This document shows positions 8,027-14,050 of a stretch of 15,336 nucleotides of DNA, piece after piece. The notes beneath the pieces are model-generated. The model saw nothing but the letters and a program-made list of their open reading frames with translations, made no database searches and was not told the DNA's origin. The translations under genes and the position numbers were made by a program. The DNA is from PCC-6406 sp964353225 (lineage in GTDB: Bacteria; Cyanobacteriota; Cyanobacteriia; Phormidesmidales; Phormidesmidaceae): contig CAYGVA010000087.1 in NCBI GenBank assembly GCA_964353225.1, positions 1 through 15,336 of the forward strand. Reading direction: 5' to 3'. How positions within the stretch are numbered: the stretch's first letter is position 1; each line of letters begins with the position of its first letter.

Positions 8027-8677
8027 ATGCGCTTGTGGCGGAGACGACAGCAGTGGCCTCAAGGGCTCGTCATTCCAGGGGTGATAGTTGCCGCTGTCGT
8101 TGCTGTAGGCCCCTGCTCTGAGAAGGCGATTGCCCGACAGGATCGGCACCTAGCCCTAGCCCAACGCAACATTGTCTCTAATGCTGCTACATCCCCCTGG
8201 CAGGGGGGCTCTTTTCCGGTGGAAGAGTTTGTGGCCTATACCTCTCCGTTTGGCTACCGTCAGCATCCCTATGGGGGCTATCGCTTCCATTACGGTCTCG
8301 ATATTGCGGCTCCTAGCGGCAGTTATATTCGCGCCTGGTGGGATGGGCAGGTGGTAGAGGTCACCGATGACACCGCCTGTGGCACCAGTGTGGTGATTGA
8401 GTCAGGCGAGTGGCTGCACATTTACTGCCACATGCAAGGGCACCGGGTGCTGGAGTCCGATGGCGATAGCTGGCTCATCGATACTGCGGGGGGTCTAAAA
8501 ATTCGTCAAGGGGATTGGGTCGAGGCTGGGCAACCCATTGGTCGTGTGGGGCTCACCGGAAGAACCACCGGCCCCCATTTGCATTGGGGGCTCAAGTATC
8601 AAGGGACCTGGGTCGATCCGGCTCGGGTTTTGCAAGCGATGGTGGCGGCCCAGGCTCAGGCCGCTGTCGGTAACTGA
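8027..8677 (+). CDS. M23 (LytM-type) peptidoglycan endopeptidase
   Basis: A 216-residue exported zinc peptidase that cuts peptide cross-links in peptidoglycan. From the chosen start, residues 1-36 form a signal peptide: MRLWRRRQQW basic region, hydrophobic core, then a likely cleavage after AIA. A small domain then leads to the LytM core: SPFGYRQHPYGG (73-84), zinc ligands H88 and D92 in HYGLD, YCHM with catalytic-type H135, and GPHLHWGL (H184, H186). All expected zinc and catalytic residues are present, so the enzyme should be active. No LysM or other wall-binding repeat is seen. The ATG at 8027 has GGAGG 4 nt upstream and gives a normal signal peptide; an in-frame ATG at 7967 would add 20 residues and is the alternative. 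A muramidase gene follows on the same strand. Confidence 0.88.
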   Translation: MRLWRRRQQWPQGLVIPGVIVAAVVAVGPCSEKAIARQDRHLALAQRNIVSNAATSPWQGGSFPVEEFVAYTSPFGYRQHPYGGYRFHYGLDIAAPSGSYIRAWWDGQVVEVTDDTACGTSVVIESGEWLHIYCHMQGHRVLESDGDSWLIDTAGGLKIRQGDWVEAGQPIGRVGLTGRTTGPHLHWGLKYQGTWVDPARVLQAMVAAQAQAAVGN

Positions 8678-8912
8678 GGCTGGACGAACCGTCGCCCTGG
8701 ACCTCGCGCACGGTGTGACGGCCTAGGCCATTGCAACGATCTGTTCCTATGGATTTCTTATGGCCGTTCAACAGTGCCGCGATGTTTGGAGTTGGCAGTG
8801 GGGAATATCAGTTTTTCTTGCTTTAGGGAATCAACCTTAGGGTTTGGATTTGGGTCCGGCGGGTGAAGCCGTAGGTTACCATGCAGAAAATGAGGCGCTC
8901 ACGTCTAACCTG

Positions 8913-9656
8913 ATGCGTCCTGCTACTCAGCACTCAGCACGTCTATTTGTGACTTCTATCGATCCCCCCCCTTCCCCACCATCCCTGCCAAAACGGGTGG
9001 ATCATGGTCCCGTTTTGCTCACAGCGCTGATGATGCTGGGGGTGGCCTGGTTGATTTCCCATGAGAGCCCCATCTTGACTTGGGGGCTACCCAATCGTGC
9101 CACTCCTTCATCTGAATGGGTCGCGTCGCCCTTGCCTCTCGTGATGGAAGGGGGGGATCCGTACCTGCGGGCGTTGCTGCGAACGATTTCAGCGGCGGAA
9201 TCGAATACCAGTGCCCCTTACCACGTCCTGTATGGGGGCGAGGTGGTCAGCGATCTGAGTCAGCACCCTGACCTATGTATTGAAATTGTGTCAGGTCCGA
9301 ATCGAGGGGACTGCACCACGGCGGCGGGGCGTTATCAGTTTCTGACAACGACATGGGCTGATAAGGCTGCAAAGTATCACCCCTCCCCACCGGGCTGGAT
9401 CACCTTTTGGACGGACTACAATTTCGAGCCGGGTGCTCAGGATTGGGTGGTCTATACCTGGTTAAGCGATCGCGATGCTTGGGGGGCCGATATTGCTGAC
9501 CTGCTCCGCCAGGGTCGCATTGAGGAGGTCTTGAAGATGCTGTCTGGCACCTGGACCAGCCTGGGTTACGGCATTGAAGACAACAGTACAACGCCCTACT
9601 TGGCCCAGATTTATCAGGAAATGCTGCAAGAGGAATTGCAGGCTAATCCATTTTGA
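8913..9656 (+). CDS. GH104 (lambda R-like) muramidase, membrane-anchored
   Basis: A 247-residue glycan-cleaving enzyme related to the phage lambda R endolysin (lytic transglycosylase, GH104). The match runs through ALLRTISAAES with catalytic-type E96, then YHVLYGGEVVSDLSQHP, TTAAGRYQFLTTTW, the QD(W)VVYTWL helix and the final ISxxWxSLGYG-like motif (SGTWTSLGYG). Unlike phage endolysins it has about 85 extra N-terminal residues with a single hydrophobic segment (about 34-50), so it is probably anchored in, or secreted across, the plasma membrane. Two cysteines 12 residues apart (C122, C134) could form a disulfide outside the cell. The ATG at 8913 is chosen; the frame stays open upstream to a TTG at 8844 (270 residues), and neither start has a convincing Shine-Dalgarno. 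It lies about 235 bp after the M23 peptidase gene. Confidence 0.82.
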   Translation: MRPATQHSARLFVTSIDPPPSPPSLPKRVDHGPVLLTALMMLGVAWLISHESPILTWGLPNRATPSSEWVASPLPLVMEGGDPYLRALLRTISAAESNTSAPYHVLYGGEVVSDLSQHPDLCIEIVSGPNRGDCTTAAGRYQFLTTTWADKAAKYHPSPPGWITFWTDYNFEPGAQDWVVYTWLSDRDAWGADIADLLRQGRIEEVLKMLSGTWTSLGYGIEDNSTTPYLAQIYQEMLQEELQANPF

Positions 9657-9660
9657 GGAT

Positions 9661-9687
9661 GGCTGGGAAACATTCCGGTTCCTAGCC
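9661..9687 (+). terminator. Hairpin after muramidase gene
   Basis: GGCTGGGAA (9661-9669) can pair with TTCCTAGCC (9679-9687), giving 9 bp with one G-U pair and a 9-nt loop, starting 5 nt after the muramidase stop. No T-tract follows, so it is a possible rather than a classical terminator. Confidence 0.35.
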
Positions 9688-9720
9688 CCCCTGCCCTCTA
9701 GTCATCCGTAATCATGTTGG

Positions 9721-9812
9721 CCCTCACCCTAAATCCCTCTCCCAGAGGGCGAGGGGCTTCTGATTCGGCTCCTCTTCTTCCCTGGGGAGAAGGGGCTGAG
9801 GGATGTAGAGCT
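9721..9812. repeat. Dispersed cyanobacterial inverted-repeat element
   Basis: The segment opens with CCCTCACCCTAAATCCCTCT and closes with CCTGGGGAGAAGGGGCTGAGGG-like sequence; the two ends are imperfect inverted copies of each other, with an internal GAGGGCGAGGGG block. From memory, CCCTCACCCTAAATCCCTCTCCCA-type palindromes are scattered in many copies in intergenic spaces of filamentous cyanobacteria. It is non-coding, lies between two converging genes, and may fold into a long hairpin. Confidence 0.55.
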
Positions 9813-9874
9813 TGCTCTTCCCATAGGATGGGCGGATCTCGGTTATGAGACTTATGCCATCCGTTACTAGGACG

Positions 9875-10237
9875 CTACGTATAGACCGTTTCATCGGCTT
9901 TCTGCCAGGCGGGATCGACGATGCAAATAAAGACCAAGTCCTCGGGGCCAAGGCTGCGGACAAACTGACGGGCATTGGGGGGAATATAGACCGCATCGCC
10001 AGGGCCAATCGTCTCTATCTGATCATTGATGTGCATCTCACCTTGGCCGCTCAGGATGTAGTACACCTCAGAGGTGGTTAGGGCGTGGGGGGTGGAGGTT
10101 TGGCCGACGGGCAAAATCGCATGGGCCAAGCTATAGCGGAGATCTAGCGGTTGCTTATCCGGGTGTAGGAGTTCCCGCAACCGGGTTTGATCCCCAGCGA
10201 TAAATTCTTCGCAGTCTGTCAGCTTACGAATCAGCAT
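9875..10237 (-). CDS. Cupin domain protein
   Basis: A 120-residue single-domain cupin. The first cupin motif spans GQTSTPHALTTSEVYYILSG (45-64) with H51 and E57. The second histidine expected at about residue 53 is Leu, and the motif 2 histidine position in PPNARQF is Gln91, so the usual 3-His/1-Glu metal site is incomplete. I believe this is the norm for this cyanobacterial subfamily rather than decay. It is soluble and cytoplasmic, with no signal peptide. Function is unknown; small cupins include isomerases, oxygenases and ligand-binding regulators. The start codon lies 28 bp after the stop of the four-cysteine membrane protein gene on the same strand, so the two are probably co-transcribed. 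Confidence 0.85.
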   Translation of the reverse strand: MLIRKLTDCEEFIAGDQTRLRELLHPDKQPLDLRYSLAHAILPVGQTSTPHALTTSEVYYILSGQGEMHINDQIETIGPGDAVYIPPNARQFVRSLGPEDLVFICIVDPAWQKADETVYT

Positions 10238-10265
10238 CGGGGTTCTCTCAAGGATGGAGGTGTGG

Positions 10266-10589
10266 CTAGGGAGCCGTGTCTAAGTGGCGCTGGAGGGGAT
10301 CGACCGATTCAAAGTCAGTGCATCCAATGGCCAATTCTGAGAGGGCTTGATAGGGGTGAACAGGGCATTTGAGGTGACGATCGCCGGAAAAATATCGGCA
10401 GTTGGCACAGGGCACCTGGTGCATGCGCTGAGCCTGGTGGAGGGCATCCCGAGCAGCGGCCCAAACACTCCATACCCCTAAGGCCACGATGCCCCAGGCG
10501 ATGATCATGCCGCAGGGTGCCAGGAATGGGTGCAGGCTTTGGAACAGTCTCCAAAGCAAAATGTGGAGGAGTTGAAACGTCTCAGACAT
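10266..10589 (-). CDS. Small membrane protein with four-cysteine motif
   Basis: A 107-residue protein I recognise only as the kind of small hypothetical protein found in cyanobacteria. An amphipathic N-terminus (1-24) precedes one transmembrane helix (about 27-45). A short charged stretch then leads to a soluble tail with C61-x2-C64, C75 and C90 (CANCRYFSGD, LKCPVHP, IGCTDFE). Four cysteines with this spacing could bind zinc or an iron-sulfur cluster. The positive residues after the helix (R47, H51, R55) suggest the Cys tail is cytoplasmic or stromal. It is transcribed with the downstream cupin (28-bp gap) and lies 99 bp after psaC, with a hairpin between. The neighbourhood hints at a link to thylakoid or Fe-S biology, but no function is established here. 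Confidence 0.75.
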   Translation of the reverse strand: MSETFQLLHILLWRLFQSLHPFLAPCGMIIAWGIVALGVWSVWAAARDALHQAQRMHQVPCANCRYFSGDRHLKCPVHPYQALSELAIGCTDFESVDPLQRHLDTAP

Positions 10590-10637
10590 AACGGTGATGG
10601 GGAAATGGTTTCACGCAGCAGGGTTTGAAACACAAAT

Positions 10638-10665
10638 CCGGCTGCCTGGAAGACCAGACAACCGG
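10638..10665 (-). terminator. psaC 3' hairpin (minus-strand specific)
   Basis: Arms CCGGCTGCCTGG (10638-10649) and CCAGACAACCGG (10654-10665) enclose a 4-nt loop. In RNA made from the minus strand they form 12 continuous pairs including two G-U; in plus-strand RNA the same positions would be A-C mismatches. This points to selection in the psaC transcript. A moderately U-rich stretch (ATTTGTGTTT) follows. Probably a terminator or 3' stabiliser. Confidence 0.55.
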
Positions 10666-10688
10666 ACCGTGGTAAGTCACTAGGGGAC

Positions 10689-10934
10689 TTAGTACGCCAA
10701 ACCCATACTGCGAGTGGTTTCGGCTCCTAGGTACACCCGAATACTCAGGAAGTCGGTGGGGCAAGCGGTTTCGCACCGCTTACAGCCCACACAATCCTCA
10801 GTTCGGGGGGAGGATGCAATTTGACCGGCTTTGCAACCATCCCAGGGGACCATTTCCAATACGTCTAGGGGACAAGCCCGGACGCACTGGGTGCAACCAA
10901 TGCAAGTATCGTAAATTTTGACGGAATGAGACAT
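10689..10934 (-). CDS. psaC: Photosystem I iron-sulfur subunit PsaC
   Basis: The 81-residue stromal subunit of photosystem I that holds the terminal [4Fe-4S] clusters FA and FB and passes electrons to ferredoxin or flavodoxin. Both cluster motifs are intact: CIGCTQCVRACP (11-22) and CVGCKRCETACP (48-59), eight cysteines plus the adjacent prolines. The C-terminal RVYLGAETTRSMGLAY, which docks on the PsaA/PsaB core, is complete. Length and sequence are typical; this is among the most conserved proteins in oxygenic phototrophs. A Shine-Dalgarno-like GGAG (minus strand, 10945-10948) lies 10 nt upstream of the ATG. Upstream are a candidate -10 box and HLR1-like site, downstream a strand-specific hairpin, consistent with a mostly monocistronic transcript. 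Confidence 0.99.
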   Translation of the reverse strand: MSHSVKIYDTCIGCTQCVRACPLDVLEMVPWDGCKAGQIASSPRTEDCVGCKRCETACPTDFLSIRVYLGAETTRSMGLAY

Positions 10935-11060
10935 TGAATGAAGGCTCCAATGTTAACGGGAGATTGATAGATTCTGTTCAGATCTGCCACAGGAGCTAAT
11001 CCCCTGTCTCACGACCTGGAACTGACCCCTCGCAAGGGTTCTCCAATCATTGCTAAACAG

Positions 11061-11119
11061 TTTATAGGGTTGGTTTTAAGCAACTCAGAAGGTTGCTAAG
11101 AAACGTTATGGAATGTAAT
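11061..11119 (-). promoter_or_regulatory. psaC promoter with HLR1-like RpaB site
   Basis: On the minus strand TATAAA (11061-11066) is a good -10 box; the hexamer 17 bp upstream (TCTGAG, 11084-11089) is a poor -35. ATTACATTCCATAACGTT (11102-11119) resembles HLR1, two 8-bp KTTACAWW repeats with a 2-bp spacer: the first half matches 7 of 8, the second 5 of 8. With a start site near 11054 it would lie at about -48 to -65, the position described for RpaB activation of photosystem I genes. Match and position are seen; binding is inferred. Confidence 0.5.
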
Positions 11120-11124
11120 AATGC

Positions 11125-11138
11125 AGCCCCGTTGGGCT
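11125..11138 (-). terminator. Possible terminator of copper ATPase gene
   Basis: A short G/C hairpin, AGCCC (11125-11129) with GGGCT (11134-11138), begins about 12 nt after the ATPase stop codon. The downstream minus-strand sequence GCATTATTACATT is only moderately U-rich and overlaps the HLR1-like site, so this is a weak call. Confidence 0.3.
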
Positions 11139-11149
11139 TCTCTATCCCG

Positions 11150-13591
11150 TTAAGGTTGTTTCGTCAAGATTTGGGTCTGTCTCAGCAGTAGAGAATTGAC
11201 CACTACAACCACGGAACTCAAGGCCATTAAGCCCCCAGCGATCGCTGGGCTTAACCCCACCCCATAGGCGGGCAACAGCACCCCCGCCGCCATGGGAATA
11301 CCCAGGATGTTGTAGGCAAAGGCCCAGGCTAGGTTTTGGCGAATCTTGGCGACGGTGGCTTTGCCGAGGCGCAGGGCCGCCAAAATGCTGGTGAGGCGAT
11401 CGCCCATCAGCACCACCCCAGCGGTTTCGGCGGCAATATCGGTGCCAGAGCTGAGGCTGATGCCCACATTGGCCGCCGCCAGGGCGGGGGCATCGTTAAT
11501 GCCATCCCCCACTAGGGCGACCCGCCGCTGCTGGCTTTGCAATGCCCTGACCTGGGCTGCCTTTGCCGCTGGTCGGACCGCAGCGGCCACCTGGTCGAAG
11601 GGGATGCCCACCGCTTGGGCCACGGTGTGGGCCACAGGGAGCCGATCACCGGTGAGTAAATGCACCGCAATGCCCGCCGCTTGTAATGCTGTCACCGTCT
11701 CGGCGGCATCGGGGCGCAGCGCATCGGCGATGGCGATCAGGCCGAGGATCTGGTCGCTGCTGGCGACATATACAGCAGTCTCCGCTGGTGAGATAGCCGC
11801 CATGGCGCTTTCAGCCCCAGGAGACCATGGGATCGATTGAGCGCTCAGCCAATCCCTTTGCCCGACCCAGATCCGCTGGGGGATGCCCTGCCAGGTGACG
11901 GTGGCCGCTGCGCCAGCGCCGATGTGCGTTTCAAAGTTGGTGGCGGCGAGGGCTGCTAGATCTTGCTGTTGGGCGGTGGTTTGAATCGCCTGGGCAATGG
12001 GATGTTGGGTGCCCTGCTCTACGGCTGCGGCCAGTTGCAGCAGGGCAGGGGCATCGAGATGATCTACGAGGGGATCGCAGGCGGTGACCTGGGGCTGGCC
12101 GGTGGTAAGGGTGCCGGTCTTGTCAAAAACGACCGTATCAATCGTGCTGAGGGCTTCTAAAACATCGCCCCCCCGAATCAGCAGCCCTTGTTCTGCGCCA
12201 ATGCCGGAACCCACCAAAATGGCAGTGGGGGTTGCGAGGCCCAAGGCACAAGGGCAGGCAATCACCAACACGGCGATCGCCAGCTTCAAACTCGCCAGCA
12301 CCGTTGAAGACTGGGCCGTCATCACATGGCCGGTGTGGGCCATACCCAAGGCACTGGAGAGCACCTCTGGCCAAAGGGGAAACCCGATAAAGTACCAAAA
12401 CAGCCCGGTCATGGCCGCTAAGGTCAACACCCCATAGGTAAAGTAACCGGCGGTCAGATCGGCCAATCGCTGGATCGGCGCTTTACGGGCCTGGGCGGCT
12501 TCCACCAGGCGAATCATTTGGGCCAGTACCGTGTCGCCACCGACTTCGGTGACCTTGAGGGCGATCGCACCGGTTTGGTTTAGGGTGCCGGTAACGACCG
12601 TATCCCCTGGGCGCTTGGTCACCGGCAGCGATTCTCCGGTGAGCATGGCCTCATTAACGGTGCTTTCCCCCGTTTCCACCACCCCGTCAGCGGGAATAGT
12701 CTCTCCCGGCAAGACCCGCAGCCATTCCCCCACATGGATGCAGTCAGCGGGGACCTCGACCCCCGCCTGGGTGGCACCCTGGGGAGAAGTGCTCTGGTGG
12801 GCAGCCCCCTGAGGTTGGGCGATCAGACGGGCGGTGGCGGGCTGTAGGGCAATCAGCGATCGCAGCGCATCGGTGGCCCGAAACCGCGCCCGCTGCTCTA
12901 GGGTGCGCCCCAGCAAAATAAAGCTCAGCAGCATCACCGGCTCATCAAAAAAGCACTCCCACCCCAGCCCTGGCCAAAATAGGGCGACCACGCTGGCGCT
13001 ATAGGCGCTGAGGGTACCGAGACCCACCAGGGTATTCATGGTGGGAGCCCCGTGGCGTAGGCCCTTCCATCCATCCACCAAGATGGCTCGACCTGGCCCG
13101 ATTAGGGCCACCGTGGCCAGGGCAAAGTGAAATTCTAGAGTGCTGAGCACCGGTAGAGCCACCCCCCCTAAATGCTTCAGATGGCCGATGGTGGAGAGTA
13201 GTAAAAGGCTGAGGGCGACGACCAGTTGCTGGCGCTGTTGGCGTTGTTCTTGGCGCTTGCGCGCGAGCCAGTCGGTGAGGCCATCGGTGCTGCTGCCCTG
13301 GGCGGAGGTGGCCCTTAACCGGGTGGGAAAGCCCGAGGCTGTTAGCCGTTTCGTCAGGGTGTCGGGGTCGGTGGGGGGCACTGCGATCGTTTCAACCACA
13401 GCCACCTCGGTCACCAGATTTACCGTGGCGGTCAGCACCCCCTCACAGGCGGTTAACTGTTTTTCAACCGCCCGCACACAGCCCGCACATTTCATGCCGC
13501 TCACATCCAGCACCAGGGATTGGGTTTCTGGCGGTTGGACTGTGTCGGCAGGGGACGGCGCTAAAACGGAGGACTGAGACGCATTAACCAT
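11150..13591 (-). CDS. ctaA: Cu(I)-transporting P1B-type ATPase
   Basis: An 813-residue heavy-metal P-type ATPase. One N-terminal HMA domain carries GMKCAGCV (C35, C38). Hydrophobic helices follow from about 121. The actuator loop contains MLTGES (316-321), the membrane Cu site is C446-P447-C448 in VIACPCALG, the phosphorylated aspartate is D490 in DKTGTLT, the SEHP-equivalent is Q529-H530-P531, and the hinge is GDGINDAP (695-702). All point to Cu(I) transport. Cyanobacteria have CtaA (plasma membrane, import) and PacS (thylakoid), which supply plastocyanin and cytochrome oxidase; the MKCAGC metal site and longer N-terminus favour CtaA, less certainly than the family. An unusual Gln/Ala/Ser-rich insert with two PQGA copies (260-276) sits in the actuator domain. 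The 3' end lies 215 bp upstream of psaC. Confidence 0.92.
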   Translation of the reverse strand: MVNASQSSVLAPSPADTVQPPETQSLVLDVSGMKCAGCVRAVEKQLTACEGVLTATVNLVTEVAVVETIAVPPTDPDTLTKRLTASGFPTRLRATSAQGSSTDGLTDWLARKRQEQRQQRQQLVVALSLLLLSTIGHLKHLGGVALPVLSTLEFHFALATVALIGPGRAILVDGWKGLRHGAPTMNTLVGLGTLSAYSASVVALFWPGLGWECFFDEPVMLLSFILLGRTLEQRARFRATDALRSLIALQPATARLIAQPQGAAHQSTSPQGATQAGVEVPADCIHVGEWLRVLPGETIPADGVVETGESTVNEAMLTGESLPVTKRPGDTVVTGTLNQTGAIALKVTEVGGDTVLAQMIRLVEAAQARKAPIQRLADLTAGYFTYGVLTLAAMTGLFWYFIGFPLWPEVLSSALGMAHTGHVMTAQSSTVLASLKLAIAVLVIACPCALGLATPTAILVGSGIGAEQGLLIRGGDVLEALSTIDTVVFDKTGTLTTGQPQVTACDPLVDHLDAPALLQLAAAVEQGTQHPIAQAIQTTAQQQDLAALAATNFETHIGAGAAATVTWQGIPQRIWVGQRDWLSAQSIPWSPGAESAMAAISPAETAVYVASSDQILGLIAIADALRPDAAETVTALQAAGIAVHLLTGDRLPVAHTVAQAVGIPFDQVAAAVRPAAKAAQVRALQSQQRRVALVGDGINDAPALAAANVGISLSSGTDIAAETAGVVLMGDRLTSILAALRLGKATVAKIRQNLAWAFAYNILGIPMAAGVLLPAYGVGLSPAIAGGLMALSSVVVVVNSLLLRQTQILTKQP

Positions 13592-13698
13592 GGGTCACGA
13601 TGGCACTCAAGTCATTACAGTATTGAGCCTAAGAGGTGAACCTGGCGAATGGGTGAAAACATTGCGATTTCTGAAGAATAGGGTGGCTCTATGCTTCG

Positions 13699-13748
13699 CC
13701 GTTGGCAATGTCTTGCCCTAACGGGGCTAGCGACTGCGACACCAGTCG
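13699..13748. other. Two tandem hairpins between ctaA and tRNA-Cys
   Basis: CCGTTGGCAA (13699-13708) pairs with TTGCC-ct-AACGG (13713-13724), a 10-bp stem with a 2-nt bulge. Directly after it CGACTG (13731-13736) pairs with CAGTCG (13743-13748). A G-rich run and then TTTTT (13771-13775) follow. This could be a small RNA or the remnant of a gene; I cannot assign it to a known RNA family. Confidence 0.35.
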
Positions 13749-13822
13749 ATGCGGGGGGAGGGGGAAACAATTTTTGACGCGAAGGCAAGACTGAAAGCCT
13801 GGGTAAGCCGAACTAAGTTTGA

Positions 13823-13828
13823 TACAAT
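13823..13828 (+). promoter_or_regulatory. -10 box for tRNA-Cys
   Basis: TACAAT lies 15 bp before the mature tRNA 5' end, a typical distance for a tRNA promoter with a short leader. The -35 region (about 13800) is a poor match to TTGACA. Confidence 0.4.
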
Positions 13829-13843
13829 GGGAAGCCTGCGTTG

Positions 13844-13915
<72 letters not shown>

Positions 13916-13936
13916 TCTTTTAGCTGAACTGAATTA

Positions 13937-14048
13937 GCCTAAAGAGCAGTCCCGCAAAGGTTTACGGGACTGCTTCTTTTTTCTGTATTGTGGCTAATAG
14001 CAGCAAATAGCGGCTAACTAAGGCCATTTTTTAGGCTCAATTTTAGGC
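13937..14048. repeat. Three TTTAGGC heptamers between tRNA-Cys and integrase
   Basis: TTTAGGC occurs at 14030-14036 and 14042-14048 in direct orientation 12 bp apart, and inverted (GCCTAAA) at 13937-13943, just before the terminator stem. GGCTAA is also repeated at 13992-13997 and 14012-14017. Clusters of short repeats beside an integrase gene are what arm-type recombinase or excisionase sites look like, but this is inferred. Confidence 0.4.
13945..13982 (+). terminator. Rho-independent terminator after tRNA-Cys
   Basis: A perfect 10-bp stem, AGCAGTCCCG (13945-13954) with CGGGACTGCT (13965-13974), has a 10-nt loop and is followed by TCTTTTTT (13975-13982). It is a textbook intrinsic terminator that would insulate the integrase from tRNA transcription. 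Confidence 0.88.
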
Positions 14049-14050
14049 CA

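Noticed and set aside
8749..8840. Two very short overlapping ORFs (25-26 residues) between the M23 and muramidase genes
   Set aside because: Checked against small photosynthetic subunits such as PetN and PsbM; no resemblance, and no ribosome-binding site.
11346..11840. 164-residue plus-strand frame antisense to the copper ATPase
   Set aside because: Ala/Arg/Ser-rich peptide typical of the complement of a GC-rich gene; ATPase motifs on the other strand are unambiguous.
13140..13577. 145-residue plus-strand frame antisense to the ATPase N-terminus
   Set aside because: Overlaps the HMA domain coding region on the other strand and has no family features.
13750..13780. GGAAACAA followed by T-run considered as a Yfr2-type small RNA core
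   Set aside because: I could not place it in the loop of a matching hairpin or confirm the family consensus from memory.
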